Below, one piece after another: positions 25,355 to 32,798 of a stretch of 54,642 bases of DNA. Positions within the stretch are counted from its first letter, which is position 1, and the number at the start of each line of letters is the position of its first letter. A program made the translations under genes and the position numbers. The notes under the pieces are model-generated. The model did not search any database, was not told where the DNA came from, and saw only the letters and a list, made by a program, of their open reading frames with translations. This DNA is from Scatosoma sp045614565 (GTDB taxonomy: Bacteria; Bacillota; Clostridia; Christensenellales; Borkfalkiaceae). The stretch lies in contig JAZLDG010000037.1 of NCBI GenBank assembly GCA_045614565.1, positions 1-54,642 on the forward strand, read 5' to 3'.

Positions 25355-25705
25355 ATGGCAGTTAATACCAACAACGCTTACGGACAAATTTCCATATCCG
25401 ATTTGGCTATCGCCAAAGTGGCTTCTCATACCGCGATGGAGTCTTACGGGATCGTGGAAATGGTTTCGCGCCGTTTTACGGACAGTCTTGCTATACTAAT
25501 GAAAAAAGAGCAGGGTGGACGGGGTATTAAAGTAACCACTTCCGGAAACCGTATCTATATCGACGTTTACGTCGTGATCAAATACGGCGTTTCAATCAAC
25601 GCCGTGGCAGAATCGCTCAAAGAAGCGATTAAGTATAAAGTGGAAGCGTTCACGGGAATGATCGTTGCCACCGTCAACGTCAACGTTATCGGCGTAAAAC
25701 TTTAA
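25355..25705 (+). CDS. Asp23/Gls24 family envelope protein (YloU-like)
   Basis: 116 aa, single Asp23 domain. The core GQISISDLAIAKVASHTAMESYGIV is followed by VTTSGNRIYIDVYVVIKYG and NAVAESLKEAIKYKVE. Members are membrane-associated or cytosolic proteins linked to cell-envelope homeostasis. In Bacillus the homologue yloU also precedes yloV, as here. SD GGGAG is 8 nt before the ATG. Confidence 0.9.
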   Translation: MAVNTNNAYGQISISDLAIAKVASHTAMESYGIVEMVSRRFTDSLAILMKKEQGGRGIKVTTSGNRIYIDVYVVIKYGVSINAVAESLKEAIKYKVEAFTGMIVATVNVNVIGVKL

Positions 25706-25711
25706 CCACTC

Positions 25712-25746
25712 AAAGCGCAACGAAGAAAAGTCTTCGCTGTCGCTTT
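25712..25746 (+). other. Hairpin between the asp23 and DAK2 genes
   Basis: AAAGCG pairs with CGCTTT, and inside it GAAGA pairs with TCTTC around AAAG. No long T run follows, so this is more likely an attenuating or stabilising mRNA structure than a full terminator. Confidence 0.4.
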
Positions 25747-25807
25747 CTTGCGTATTACGCTTTTCCTGTTTAGGGGTATTTACAACAAGAATTAAGGAGC
25801 ATTTCTA

Positions 25808-27454
25808 ATGCATAAAACGATAAATAGTACCGAATTTCGCAAAATGATATTAGTCGGCGCGAAACAGCTCGAAATCAATCGCGCAAAAGTGGACGCGCTC
25901 AACGTGTTCCCCGTACCCGACGGCGATACGGGTACGAATATGTCGCTGACGATGCAGTCGGCGGTGAAAGAACTTACGGCTTGCCAATCCAACGCGTTCG
26001 CGGAAGTTTGCAGCAGCGTTTCCAAAGGCGCGCTTCGCGGTGCAAGGGGTAATTCAGGGGTTATTCTCTCGCAAATCCTGAAAGGGATTTGTTCCGTCCT
26101 TGGCAAGTGCGAAAAGGAAGCGGATATTAAGACCTTTGCAAAGGCTTTGGAGCAGGGTACGAAGGTTGCCTATGGTGCGGTGTCCGTTCCCAAAGAAGGT
26201 ACGATTTTGACCGTTATCCGTATGATGAGCGAATACGCCGTCAAGATTGCAAGCAAGAAAAAGAACTTTGAAGAATTTTTCAAGGACGTAATTGAAGAAG
26301 GCGAAAAAGCGCTTGCGCTTACACCTACGCTTCTTCCCGTTTTGAAAAAAGCGGGCGTCGTGGACTCGGGCGGCGTAGGGCTTATGGTTATTATCAAGGG
26401 CTTTGCTTCCGAGCTTACGGGCGAAGAAGTTGCGGAAAGTATTACCGAAGCCGAACCTACGCAGTCGAGCGAATCTGAATTTGGCGATAATTCCGCCGTT
26501 TTGATGATGGAATTAAGCGAAATTCAATACGCGTACTGTACGGAATTTTTCATTATCAATTTGAAGAAAAGTACGACGCTTTCGGCAATCGACCGTTTGC
26601 GTGAACGGCTTATGACCTTGGGGGATAGCGTTATTTGTATCGGCGATCTCGATCTTGTCAAGGTGCACGTGCATACCAACCAGCCTGGGAAAGCGTTGTC
26701 GTACGCTTTGGAGCTGGGCGAGTTGGATCACCCGAAAATTGAAAATATGTTAGAGCAAAACCGTCAGCTCCGTGCGCAAATGGAAGCGGAAAAGAAAGAA
26801 ATGGGTATGCTTGCCATTTGTACGGGTTCGGGGCTTTCGGATATCTTCAAGGATTTGTCGGTGGATCGTATCATTGAAGGCGGACAAACGATGAATCCTT
26901 CGGCAAACGACATTGCAAGCGCGGTACAAAAAATCAACGCGGAACACGTTTTCGTATTCCCCAACAATAAAAACATCATTTTGGCGGCGGAACAAGCGAA
27001 AAATCTCGTGGATAATAAAACCATTCACGTTATTCCTACCAAAAACGTACCGCAAGGCTTTGCGGCGGCGTTGGAATTTAATCCCGAAGTTAGCGTAGAA
27101 GAAAATAAAGCGAATATGATCCACGCCTTGGATAACGTAAAGGCAGGACAGGTTACTTACGCGGTGCGTAACACTTCCCTTAACGGTTTCTCGATTAAAG
27201 AAGGCGATATTATCGGCTTGGACGACAAGAAAATTCTTGCCAAATCCCATTCCGTAGAAGAAACGGCGTTGAAGCTGATCGTGCGTATGAAGGAAGATTT
27301 CCATCAAATGATTACCCTTTATTACGGCGAAGACGTCAAGGAAGAAGAAGCACAAGAACTTTGCGCGGCGATCGCGGAAAAATATCCCGATTGCGACGTC
27401 GATTTCCACAACGGCGGTCAATCCGTGTACTATTATATCCTTTCTTTGGAGTAA
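25808..27454 (+). CDS. DAK2-domain fatty acid kinase subunit FakA-like (YloV)
   Basis: 548 aa. An N-terminal DhaL/DAK2 ATP-binding domain (residues 1-200) has ALNVFPVPDGDTGTNM and GARGNSGVILSQIL. A middle domain and a C-terminal DegV-like domain follow, the FakA architecture. FakA phosphorylates fatty acids presented by FakB, a DegV-family protein; a DegV gene lies 4 kb downstream. SD AAGGAG is just upstream. recG follows after an 86-nt gap that holds a hairpin. Confidence 0.88.
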   Translation: MHKTINSTEFRKMILVGAKQLEINRAKVDALNVFPVPDGDTGTNMSLTMQSAVKELTACQSNAFAEVCSSVSKGALRGARGNSGVILSQILKGICSVLGKCEKEADIKTFAKALEQGTKVAYGAVSVPKEGTILTVIRMMSEYAVKIASKKKNFEEFFKDVIEEGEKALALTPTLLPVLKKAGVVDSGGVGLMVIIKGFASELTGEEVAESITEAEPTQSSESEFGDNSAVLMMELSEIQYAYCTEFFIINLKKSTTLSAIDRLRERLMTLGDSVICIGDLDLVKVHVHTNQPGKALSYALELGELDHPKIENMLEQNRQLRAQMEAEKKEMGMLAICTGSGLSDIFKDLSVDRIIEGGQTMNPSANDIASAVQKINAEHVFVFPNNKNIILAAEQAKNLVDNKTIHVIPTKNVPQGFAAALEFNPEVSVEENKANMIHALDNVKAGQVTYAVRNTSLNGFSIKEGDIIGLDDKKILAKSHSVEETALKLIVRMKEDFHQMITLYYGEDVKEEEAQELCAAIAEKYPDCDVDFHNGGQSVYYYILSLE

Positions 27455-27484
27455 TACAAAAATATTGCATAAAAGTATAAATAT

Positions 27485-27516
27485 ACACGGGAGAAGCGAA
27501 AGAGCTGCTCCCGTGT
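27485..27516 (+). other. Hairpin before recG
   Basis: ACACGGGAG (27485-27493) pairs with CTCCCGTGT (27508-27516) over a 14-nt loop, followed by a short T5 at 27522-27526. Could be a partial terminator or a leader structure for recG. Confidence 0.5.
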
Positions 27517-27540
27517 CGCCATTTTTGACAGGAGTGATTT

Positions 27541-29547
27541 ATGAAGCTTTCTTTGCTCCGTTCTATCGGAGAGAAACGGGAAAAAGATTTTAATAAGCTT
27601 GGTATATACGAAGTGGAAGATCTCGTACGCTTTTATCCGCGCGCGTATTTGGATATGCGGGAGCGCGTTTCGCTCAAAAGCGTGTATCACAACGATTTCG
27701 TTTTAATCGCCTGCGAAGTGACGCGGCTTGCTCCCACGAATTACGGCATTAAACGCAAGATCGTACGGGCTTTTTGCTCGCAGGACGGGTTTCCGTTTAC
27801 CGCGATTTGGTTTAATCAGCCCTACGTCGCGCAAAAGCTGAAAGCGGGGGAATATCTATTTTACGGACGAGTGCAAAATAAGTTTGGGCAAATCTCTATC
27901 GTTAATCCCACTTTCGAGCCGCTCGATCAAAATTACCGCCTAAAAGGGATCGTGCCCATCTATCCATTGGGGGGCAGATTAAATCAAAAGCTCGTCCGCT
28001 CGGCGATAAAAGAAGCCCTGCAAAAGGTGGATATTTGTAGTGTTATCCCCACGCAAATTATACAAAAATACAATTTACCGTCCCTTGTAAAATCCTTTTT
28101 TGAAGTGCATAATCCGACGAGCCACGAAGAAAAGGACTTGGCGAGCGAGCGGATTGCTTTGGAAGAATATTTCGTGTTAATTTCCGCGTTTAAGATTATC
28201 AAGGGCGGAAAAGAAGACGTGCGGCTTCGCCGCTACGGCGTGAAAGCGGACGACGTGAAAGCGTTTGCTTCGCGGTTTGGGTTTACCTTTACGGACGGGC
28301 AAAAAAACGCCGTCAACGAGATTTTTGAAAACTTACGCGCGCCGACGAAAATGAATCGGCTTTTGCAAGGCGACGTAGGCAGCGGGAAAACCGCGGTCGC
28401 GCTTTGCGGGATTTATATGGCGCTGAAAAGCGGGTACACGGCGGCGTATCTTTCGCCTACCGAAGTGCTGGCTTCGCAAAATTACGACGTTTTGAAAAAA
28501 TATTTTCCCGATTATGAAATCGGTTACCTTGCAGGGGGTATGACCGCCAAGGAAAAGCGGGAAATGAAAGCAAGGCTGAAAAACGGGGAAATCGATATCC
28601 TTTGCGGTACGCACGCCATTTTGCAAGGCGACGTGGAAATTCCAAAGCTTGCGTTTATCGTCTGCGATGAACAGCACCGTTTTGGCGTGGCGCAACGGAA
28701 CGCGCTCGCCGAAAAAGGGGAAGACGTGGATATGCTGGTTATGAGTGCGACACCCATTCCGCGGACGCTTTCGCTCATTTTTTACGGGGATTTGGACGTC
28801 ACGACGATTACGGATAAACCCAAAGCACGGCAAGAAATTTCCACGAGCATTATCCCCGAATCCAAATACGACGATATGCTCGAATACGTCCGCAAGGAAA
28901 CGGAAGCGGGGAAACAGGCGTATTTCGTTTGCGCGAAAATTGACGACGACGAAGAAAGTTCGATCGTCAGCGTTTCGGAGCTGTACGACGAATTAAAAGA
29001 CCGCTTGCCCACCGTCCGTTTTGCGCTGTTGCACGGACGAATGAAGGATAAAGAAAAAGCGGAGATTATGACCGCTTTCAAAAATAAGGAATACGATTGT
29101 TTGGTTTCTACGACGGTTATCGAAGTCGGTATCGACGTACCCAACGCGACGATTATGATTATCAGCAACGCCGAGCGGTTTGGGCTTTCGCAGCTGCATC
29201 AGCTTCGCGGCCGCGTAGGTCGCGGTGCGGAAAAAAGCTATTGCTTTTTGTTGATGGGTTCGGACGGGGAAACGGCGCGGGAACGCTTGCTCACGCTCAA
29301 AAACAATACGGACGGTTTCAAAATTGCCGAGCGGGATTTGGAGATGCGCGGCGGCGGGGATTTCTTCGGGACAAGACAGTCGGGGAAAATGCTTGGGGAT
29401 ATAAAGAATTTGAAATATCCCACCCAAGTCGTGTTTGCGGCGAAAAAGCTGTCGGACGACACGTTCGAGCGCAGGCTTGACGACGAGCGTTTGCGCGAGC
29501 GCGCCTTGAAAAAGTATGAAGAATTAAAGGACGTAGTGTTGAATTGA
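27541..29547 (+). CDS. recG: ATP-dependent DNA helicase RecG
   Basis: 668 aa. RecG regresses forks and branch-migrates Holliday junctions. The N-terminal wedge domain spans roughly residues 1-180. Walker A is LLQGDVGSGKTAVAL and Walker B VCDEQHRFG, followed by MSATPIPRTL, VSTTVIEVGIDVPNA and QLRGRVGRG. The C-terminal GGGDFFGTRQSG motif (TRG region) is characteristic. SD AGGAGTG is 5-8 nt upstream of ATG 27541. Confidence 0.96.
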   Translation: MKLSLLRSIGEKREKDFNKLGIYEVEDLVRFYPRAYLDMRERVSLKSVYHNDFVLIACEVTRLAPTNYGIKRKIVRAFCSQDGFPFTAIWFNQPYVAQKLKAGEYLFYGRVQNKFGQISIVNPTFEPLDQNYRLKGIVPIYPLGGRLNQKLVRSAIKEALQKVDICSVIPTQIIQKYNLPSLVKSFFEVHNPTSHEEKDLASERIALEEYFVLISAFKIIKGGKEDVRLRRYGVKADDVKAFASRFGFTFTDGQKNAVNEIFENLRAPTKMNRLLQGDVGSGKTAVALCGIYMALKSGYTAAYLSPTEVLASQNYDVLKKYFPDYEIGYLAGGMTAKEKREMKARLKNGEIDILCGTHAILQGDVEIPKLAFIVCDEQHRFGVAQRNALAEKGEDVDMLVMSATPIPRTLSLIFYGDLDVTTITDKPKARQEISTSIIPESKYDDMLEYVRKETEAGKQAYFVCAKIDDDEESSIVSVSELYDELKDRLPTVRFALLHGRMKDKEKAEIMTAFKNKEYDCLVSTTVIEVGIDVPNATIMIISNAERFGLSQLHQLRGRVGRGAEKSYCFLLMGSDGETARERLLTLKNNTDGFKIAERDLEMRGGGDFFGTRQSGKMLGDIKNLKYPTQVVFAAKKLSDDTFERRLDDERLRERALKKYEELKDVVLN

Positions 29548-29611
29548 TAGGGGCAGGTGTGCGCTGAACGAAAAAAATAGCAAAAAAATACAAAAAATTT
29601 TGTTCACACTA

Positions 29612-29640
29612 TTGACGAATGAAAAAATTTGTTGTATAAT
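29612..29640 (+). promoter_or_regulatory. Promoter of hisIE
   Basis: TTGACG (29612-29617), 17-nt spacer, TATAAT (29635-29640). Confidence 0.8.
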
Positions 29641-29675
29641 AAAGACAGCGGAATATTTTTCCGTGGAGGTTGAAT

Positions 29676-30314
29676 ATGTCGTTACACAAAGAAAATTGGA
29701 ATTTGGAAGCCTTGCAATTTGGTGAAAACGGATTGCTTCCCGTCGTTGTGCAGGATTACGAAAGCGGCGAAGTGCTTATGCTTGCATGTATGAACGAACA
29801 AGCGGCGAAAGAAACGATAGAAACGGGCTACGCGCATTATTTCGACAAAGAAACGGGCGTAGTGGATACGTTTGGCGCGTCGGAAGGGAACACGCAAAAG
29901 GTAATGACGGCGTTTACGGCGGACAGCGGCAAGACGTTGCTTCTCAAAGTAAAGCAAAGCGGTAAAGCTGATCCCAGTGGTAAGGAATTTTCTTGCTTCT
30001 ATAACCAAATTAAAGGCGCGTATAACGCGATCGGGAGCGAAATGATCGGGCGTTTGCAACGTATTTTAGAGAAATACAAAGCCGAACCCGAAGACGGCGG
30101 ATATACCAGTTTCTTGTTCGCAAAAGGTATCGACCGTATCGGTAAAAAGGTAGGCGAAGAAGCGGTGGAATTCGTTATCGCGGCGAAAAATACGGATAAG
30201 GACGTCGTGGTGCACGAAGCGGCGGATCTTTTGTACCACGTAATGGTGCTTTTGAGTGCGAAAGGCGTAAACATTTCCGAAGTTTGTGCCGAAATGTGCA
30301 AGAGAAATAGATAA
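29676..30314 (+). CDS. hisIE: HisIE-like protein: intact HisE domain, degenerate HisI domain
   Basis: 212 aa with the size and layout of bifunctional phosphoribosyl-AMP cyclohydrolase/phosphoribosyl-ATP pyrophosphohydrolase. The HisE half (about residues 115-212) looks active: KVGEEAVEFVIAAKN and HEAADLLYHVMVLL carry the metal-binding acidic residues. The HisI half keeps the fold (SGEVLMLACMNEQA, SCF). It has lost SRxxxxxWxKGETSG (here DKETGVVDTFGASEG), the DCDxD magnesium site (TADSG) and the CH zinc site (KADPSG). No other his gene is in the window and it has its own promoter and terminator. ATG 29676 is placed by GGAGGT, 5 nt upstream. Confidence 0.85.
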   Translation: MSLHKENWNLEALQFGENGLLPVVVQDYESGEVLMLACMNEQAAKETIETGYAHYFDKETGVVDTFGASEGNTQKVMTAFTADSGKTLLLKVKQSGKADPSGKEFSCFYNQIKGAYNAIGSEMIGRLQRILEKYKAEPEDGGYTSFLFAKGIDRIGKKVGEEAVEFVIAAKNTDKDVVVHEAADLLYHVMVLLSAKGVNISEVCAEMCKRNR

Positions 30315-30336
30315 TAAACTAAAAAACGAAGATATA

Positions 30337-30367
30337 AGCGCGGGCAACCTTGCCCGCGCTTTTTTTC
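30337..30367 (+). terminator. Intrinsic terminator after hisIE
   Basis: Strong GC stem AGCGCGGGC/GCCCGCGCT around AACCTT, followed by seven T. Confidence 0.93.
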
Positions 30368-30369
30368 GT

Positions 30370-30518
30370 TCATAATGACAAGAAGGAACGAGATTCGCTC
30401 GACAGCGTTCGTTTCACGCACTTCGCTCGGTATGACACCCCGCCCTCGTCGTACCGAGCGGGGCGATAGCCCCACCCCGTCATCCTGAATGGAGCGTAAG
30501 CGGAATGAAGGATTTTTT
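30370..30518. repeat. Intergenic repeat-like sequence, no gene
   Basis: About 150 nt without an ORF. It contains CTTCGCTCGGTATGACA and, in opposite orientation, GTCATCCTGAATGGAGCG, followed by GAATGAAGGATT. These are the two ends of a type of dispersed intergenic repeat common in many bacteria (variants of 'GTCATTCTGAGCGAAGCGAAGAAT'). The two arms face each other and could form a long imperfect hairpin. Confidence 0.5.
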
Positions 30519-30563
30519 CACTCTACTGTGAGTAGAAATAGTAATTCTACTCTCGGTAGAGTG
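30519..30563. repeat. Two-stem hairpin in the region before minD
   Basis: Outer stem CACTCTAC (30519-30526) with GTAGAGTG (30556-30563); inner stem GAGTAGAA with TTCTACTC; loop ATAGTAA; followed by T5ATTT. Both stems are perfect 8-mers. Just downstream, GTAGAGTG and GTAGAGCGG occur again before GTTTTGCG, so a GTAGAG motif is repeated over 30528-30612. The rest of the stretch up to 30750 shows nothing I can name. Confidence 0.6.
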
Positions 30564-30750
30564 TTTTTATTTGTCGAGTAGAGTGTAGTTTTGCGTAAGT
30601 AGAGCGGTTTTGCGGGTAAAAGGCTTGCTTTTTACGGCAAAATAAGGTAAAACGAAAGGGTAGACGCTCGAATTGGTTGGCGTTACAAAATATATTTTTC
30701 AAAACTCGCTGAAAAACGACGAACAACGACAAAAAGCGCGGTCGAAGCTG

Positions 30751-30759
30751 TGTTATGAT
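30751..30759 (+). promoter_or_regulatory. Possible extended -10 promoter of minD
   Basis: TGT followed by TATGAT, an extended -10 without a good -35 at the right distance. Tentative. Confidence 0.35.
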
Positions 30760-30811
30760 TTTTTATGCTGATTTTTTCGGCAAAAATCGGATGCTTAAGG
30801 AGTGCGCGCAA

Positions 30812-31582
30812 ATGGCAAGAAAAATCGTCGTTACGTCGGGCAAGGGCGGCGTGGGAAAAACCACCGTTGCCGCGTGTCTTTCCGCGTATTTAGCGCGACG
30901 CGGACAGCGGGTGATTTTGTGCGACGCGGATCTTGGTTTGAATAACGTGGACGTGGTTACGGGCGTGGAAAATCTCGTTACCTACGATCTCGTAGACGTG
31001 ATTGAAGGCAGATGCCGTGCGGCGCAAGCACTCGTCCGTCATCCCGAGTTTGCGAATTTATATATTTTAACGAGCAGTCATTCCGCGCCCGAACGCTACG
31101 TTTCCCCCCAAGCCTTAAAGGTCGTTTTGGACGCGCTTGCGCCGAAATTCGATTATATATTTATAGACTGTCCCGCGGGGATTGACGACGGATTTCACCG
31201 CGCGGTGGCTACCGCGGAAGAAGCGATCGTCGTAACGACACCGCATATTTCCGCGCTCCGTGACGCGGATAAGGTGATTACGCTTTTGAAAAGTTATGAA
31301 TTTGCTTCCGTTTCCTTGGTGGTAAACAAAATCCGTGGCGATCTTTTGCTTGCGGGCGAGTGCATATCCCCGCGTGAGATTTCCGAGCTTTTGAAAACGC
31401 CGATTCTTGGGCTTGTTCCCGAAGAATACGCCATTTACGGCGGGCAGTTTTCTGATTTGCACCCCGCGTTTAAGATGCTTGCAGGCAATTTACAGGGGGG
31501 GAAACGCAAGCTTTACGACGTTACGCGTAAGTATGCGGGCGTGCTTGGCGGTATACGCCGTTTGCTCAAAAAAAATTTGTAG
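30812..31582 (+). CDS. minD: Septum site-determining ATPase MinD
   Basis: 256 aa ParA/MinD-family ATPase that places division inhibitors at the membrane. Deviant Walker A is VTSGKGGVGKTTVAA (residues about 6-20), then CDADLGLNNVD and FIDCPAGIDDGF. The C-terminal GVLGGIRRLLKKNL can form the amphipathic membrane-targeting helix of MinD. ATG 30812 is placed by AAGGAG, 9 nt upstream; earlier ATGs in frame have no ribosome site. No minC is visible next to it. A small ORF follows after 10 nt. Confidence 0.88.
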   Translation: MARKIVVTSGKGGVGKTTVAACLSAYLARRGQRVILCDADLGLNNVDVVTGVENLVTYDLVDVIEGRCRAAQALVRHPEFANLYILTSSHSAPERYVSPQALKVVLDALAPKFDYIFIDCPAGIDDGFHRAVATAEEAIVVTTPHISALRDADKVITLLKSYEFASVSLVVNKIRGDLLLAGECISPREISELLKTPILGLVPEEYAIYGGQFSDLHPAFKMLAGNLQGGKRKLYDVTRKYAGVLGGIRRLLKKNL

Positions 31583-31592
31583 GAGTGAGAGT

Positions 31593-31829
31593 ATGAGAAG
31601 AACGGTAACGGACGATTTCAAACGCGTAAACGACGTGATACAAGCGGATAAATCGATTATGAGCGACGCTTGCAAATCGCTCGTATTGCAGGATTTTGCG
31701 GAGAAATTCAACGAATATTTCGAGCTTGTCGGCTTGCCCCGTATGGAGCTTTCTTGCAAAAACGGCACGTACGCCGTACAGGTGTGCTTTGAAGCGGAAC
31801 GAATTAAAAAATTTAACGTTTTGAAATAA
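31593..31829 (+). CDS. Small protein after minD, possible divergent MinE
   Basis: 78 aa with a strong SD (AGGAGTGAG) and a 10-nt gap to minD. The C-terminal half (residues about 30-72) is predicted helix-strand-strand: LVLQDFAEKFNEYFEL, PRMELSCKNG, TYAVQVCFEAERI. This is the order and spacing of the MinE topological-specificity domain, where an acidic helix is followed by a beta hairpin ending in a hydrophobic-alternating strand. The N-terminal part lacks the usual membrane-targeting start of MinE. Position after minD supports the idea. Without a profile search the assignment stays tentative; otherwise it is a hypothetical protein. Confidence 0.6.
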   Translation: MRRTVTDDFKRVNDVIQADKSIMSDACKSLVLQDFAEKFNEYFELVGLPRMELSCKNGTYAVQVCFEAERIKKFNVLK

Positions 31830-31858
31830 ATCAAAAGAAAAAAAAGGAGAAAAAAAAT

Positions 31859-32731
31859 ATGAATAGAAAATTCGATATTATCACCGATTCGGGGTGCGAT
31901 ATGCCCGAAAGCTATTTACAGGAAAAGGACGTTGCGCTCGTAAAACTTGGGTTTACGATGAACAATATCAATTACGAAGGGGAAGGAGGCGAGAAAATCG
32001 ACGAAAAGACCTTTTATCAAAAGCTCCGTGACGGTGCGATGCCCACGACCTATCAAGTAACGGGGGAAGTCGCGAAAACGTATATCCGTAAAAGCTTGGA
32101 AAAGGGTCGGGACGTGCTCGTAATCGCTTTTTCGTCGGGGCTTTCGGGTACGGCGGGAAGCTTTGCGGTTGCCGCTCGCGATTTGGCAAAAGAATATAAG
32201 GACCGTAAAATTTTGGTAGTGGATTCTCTTTGCGCTTCTATGGGGGAAGGCTTGCTTTTGCATTACGCCGTAGAAAAAGCGGATACGGGCGCGGAAATTG
32301 ACGAAGTTTTTGCGTATATCGAAGGCTTGAAATTGCGTATTTGCCATTATTTTACCGTGGATAATTTGTTCCACTTAAAACGGGGCGGGCGAGTGTCTAC
32401 GGCGACGGCGATCGTTGGCTCGATTTTGAAAATCAAACCCGTTATGCACGTGGATAACGACGGCAAACTTGTGGCGATCGGCAAAGCGATGGGCAGGAAA
32501 AAGTCCTTAAAAACGATCGTGGACACTATGCTGGAAAACGCTGATATGAACGAAAATGATCCCGTGTTTATCTCGCACGGGGATTGTATGGACGACGTGG
32601 AATACGTCAAGGGCTTGCTTTTAGAACGCTTGCCAAAGCTCCAAATTTTCGTAAACTACGTCGGCGCGGTCATCGGTACGCATTCGGGCTGCGGAACGCT
32701 CGCAATCTTTTGCAAAGCAAAGCGTAGATAA
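31859..32731 (+). CDS. degV: DegV-family fatty-acid-binding protein (FakB-like)
   Basis: 290 aa. The N-terminal IITDSGCDMPESYL and the TYQVTGEV segment are DegV hallmarks. VIAFSSGLSGTAGSF and NLFHLKRGGRVSTATA form the lipid head-group site. DegV proteins bind a fatty acid and present it to FakA for phosphorylation; a FakA-like gene is at 25.8 kb. SD AAGGAG is just upstream. It is the last gene of the minD unit. Confidence 0.93.
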   Translation: MNRKFDIITDSGCDMPESYLQEKDVALVKLGFTMNNINYEGEGGEKIDEKTFYQKLRDGAMPTTYQVTGEVAKTYIRKSLEKGRDVLVIAFSSGLSGTAGSFAVAARDLAKEYKDRKILVVDSLCASMGEGLLLHYAVEKADTGAEIDEVFAYIEGLKLRICHYFTVDNLFHLKRGGRVSTATAIVGSILKIKPVMHVDNDGKLVAIGKAMGRKKSLKTIVDTMLENADMNENDPVFISHGDCMDDVEYVKGLLLERLPKLQIFVNYVGAVIGTHSGCGTLAIFCKAKRR

Positions 32732-32764
32732 TATAAGGGCTAATTTGTGCCGTCGCCAAAGATA

Positions 32765-32794
32765 AAAAATCACTCGCTGCCGCGAGTGATTTTT
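32765..32794. terminator. Bidirectional terminator between degV and the LRR lipoprotein gene
   Basis: AAAAATCACTCGC with GCGAGTGATTTTT around a 4-nt loop; T tracts on both sides serve the convergent genes. Confidence 0.92.
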
Positions 32795-32798
32795 CTAT

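Noticed and set aside
30360..30620. CRISPR-like repeats before minD
   Set aside because: The motifs are short, unevenly spaced and inverted; there are no regular spacers and no cas genes.
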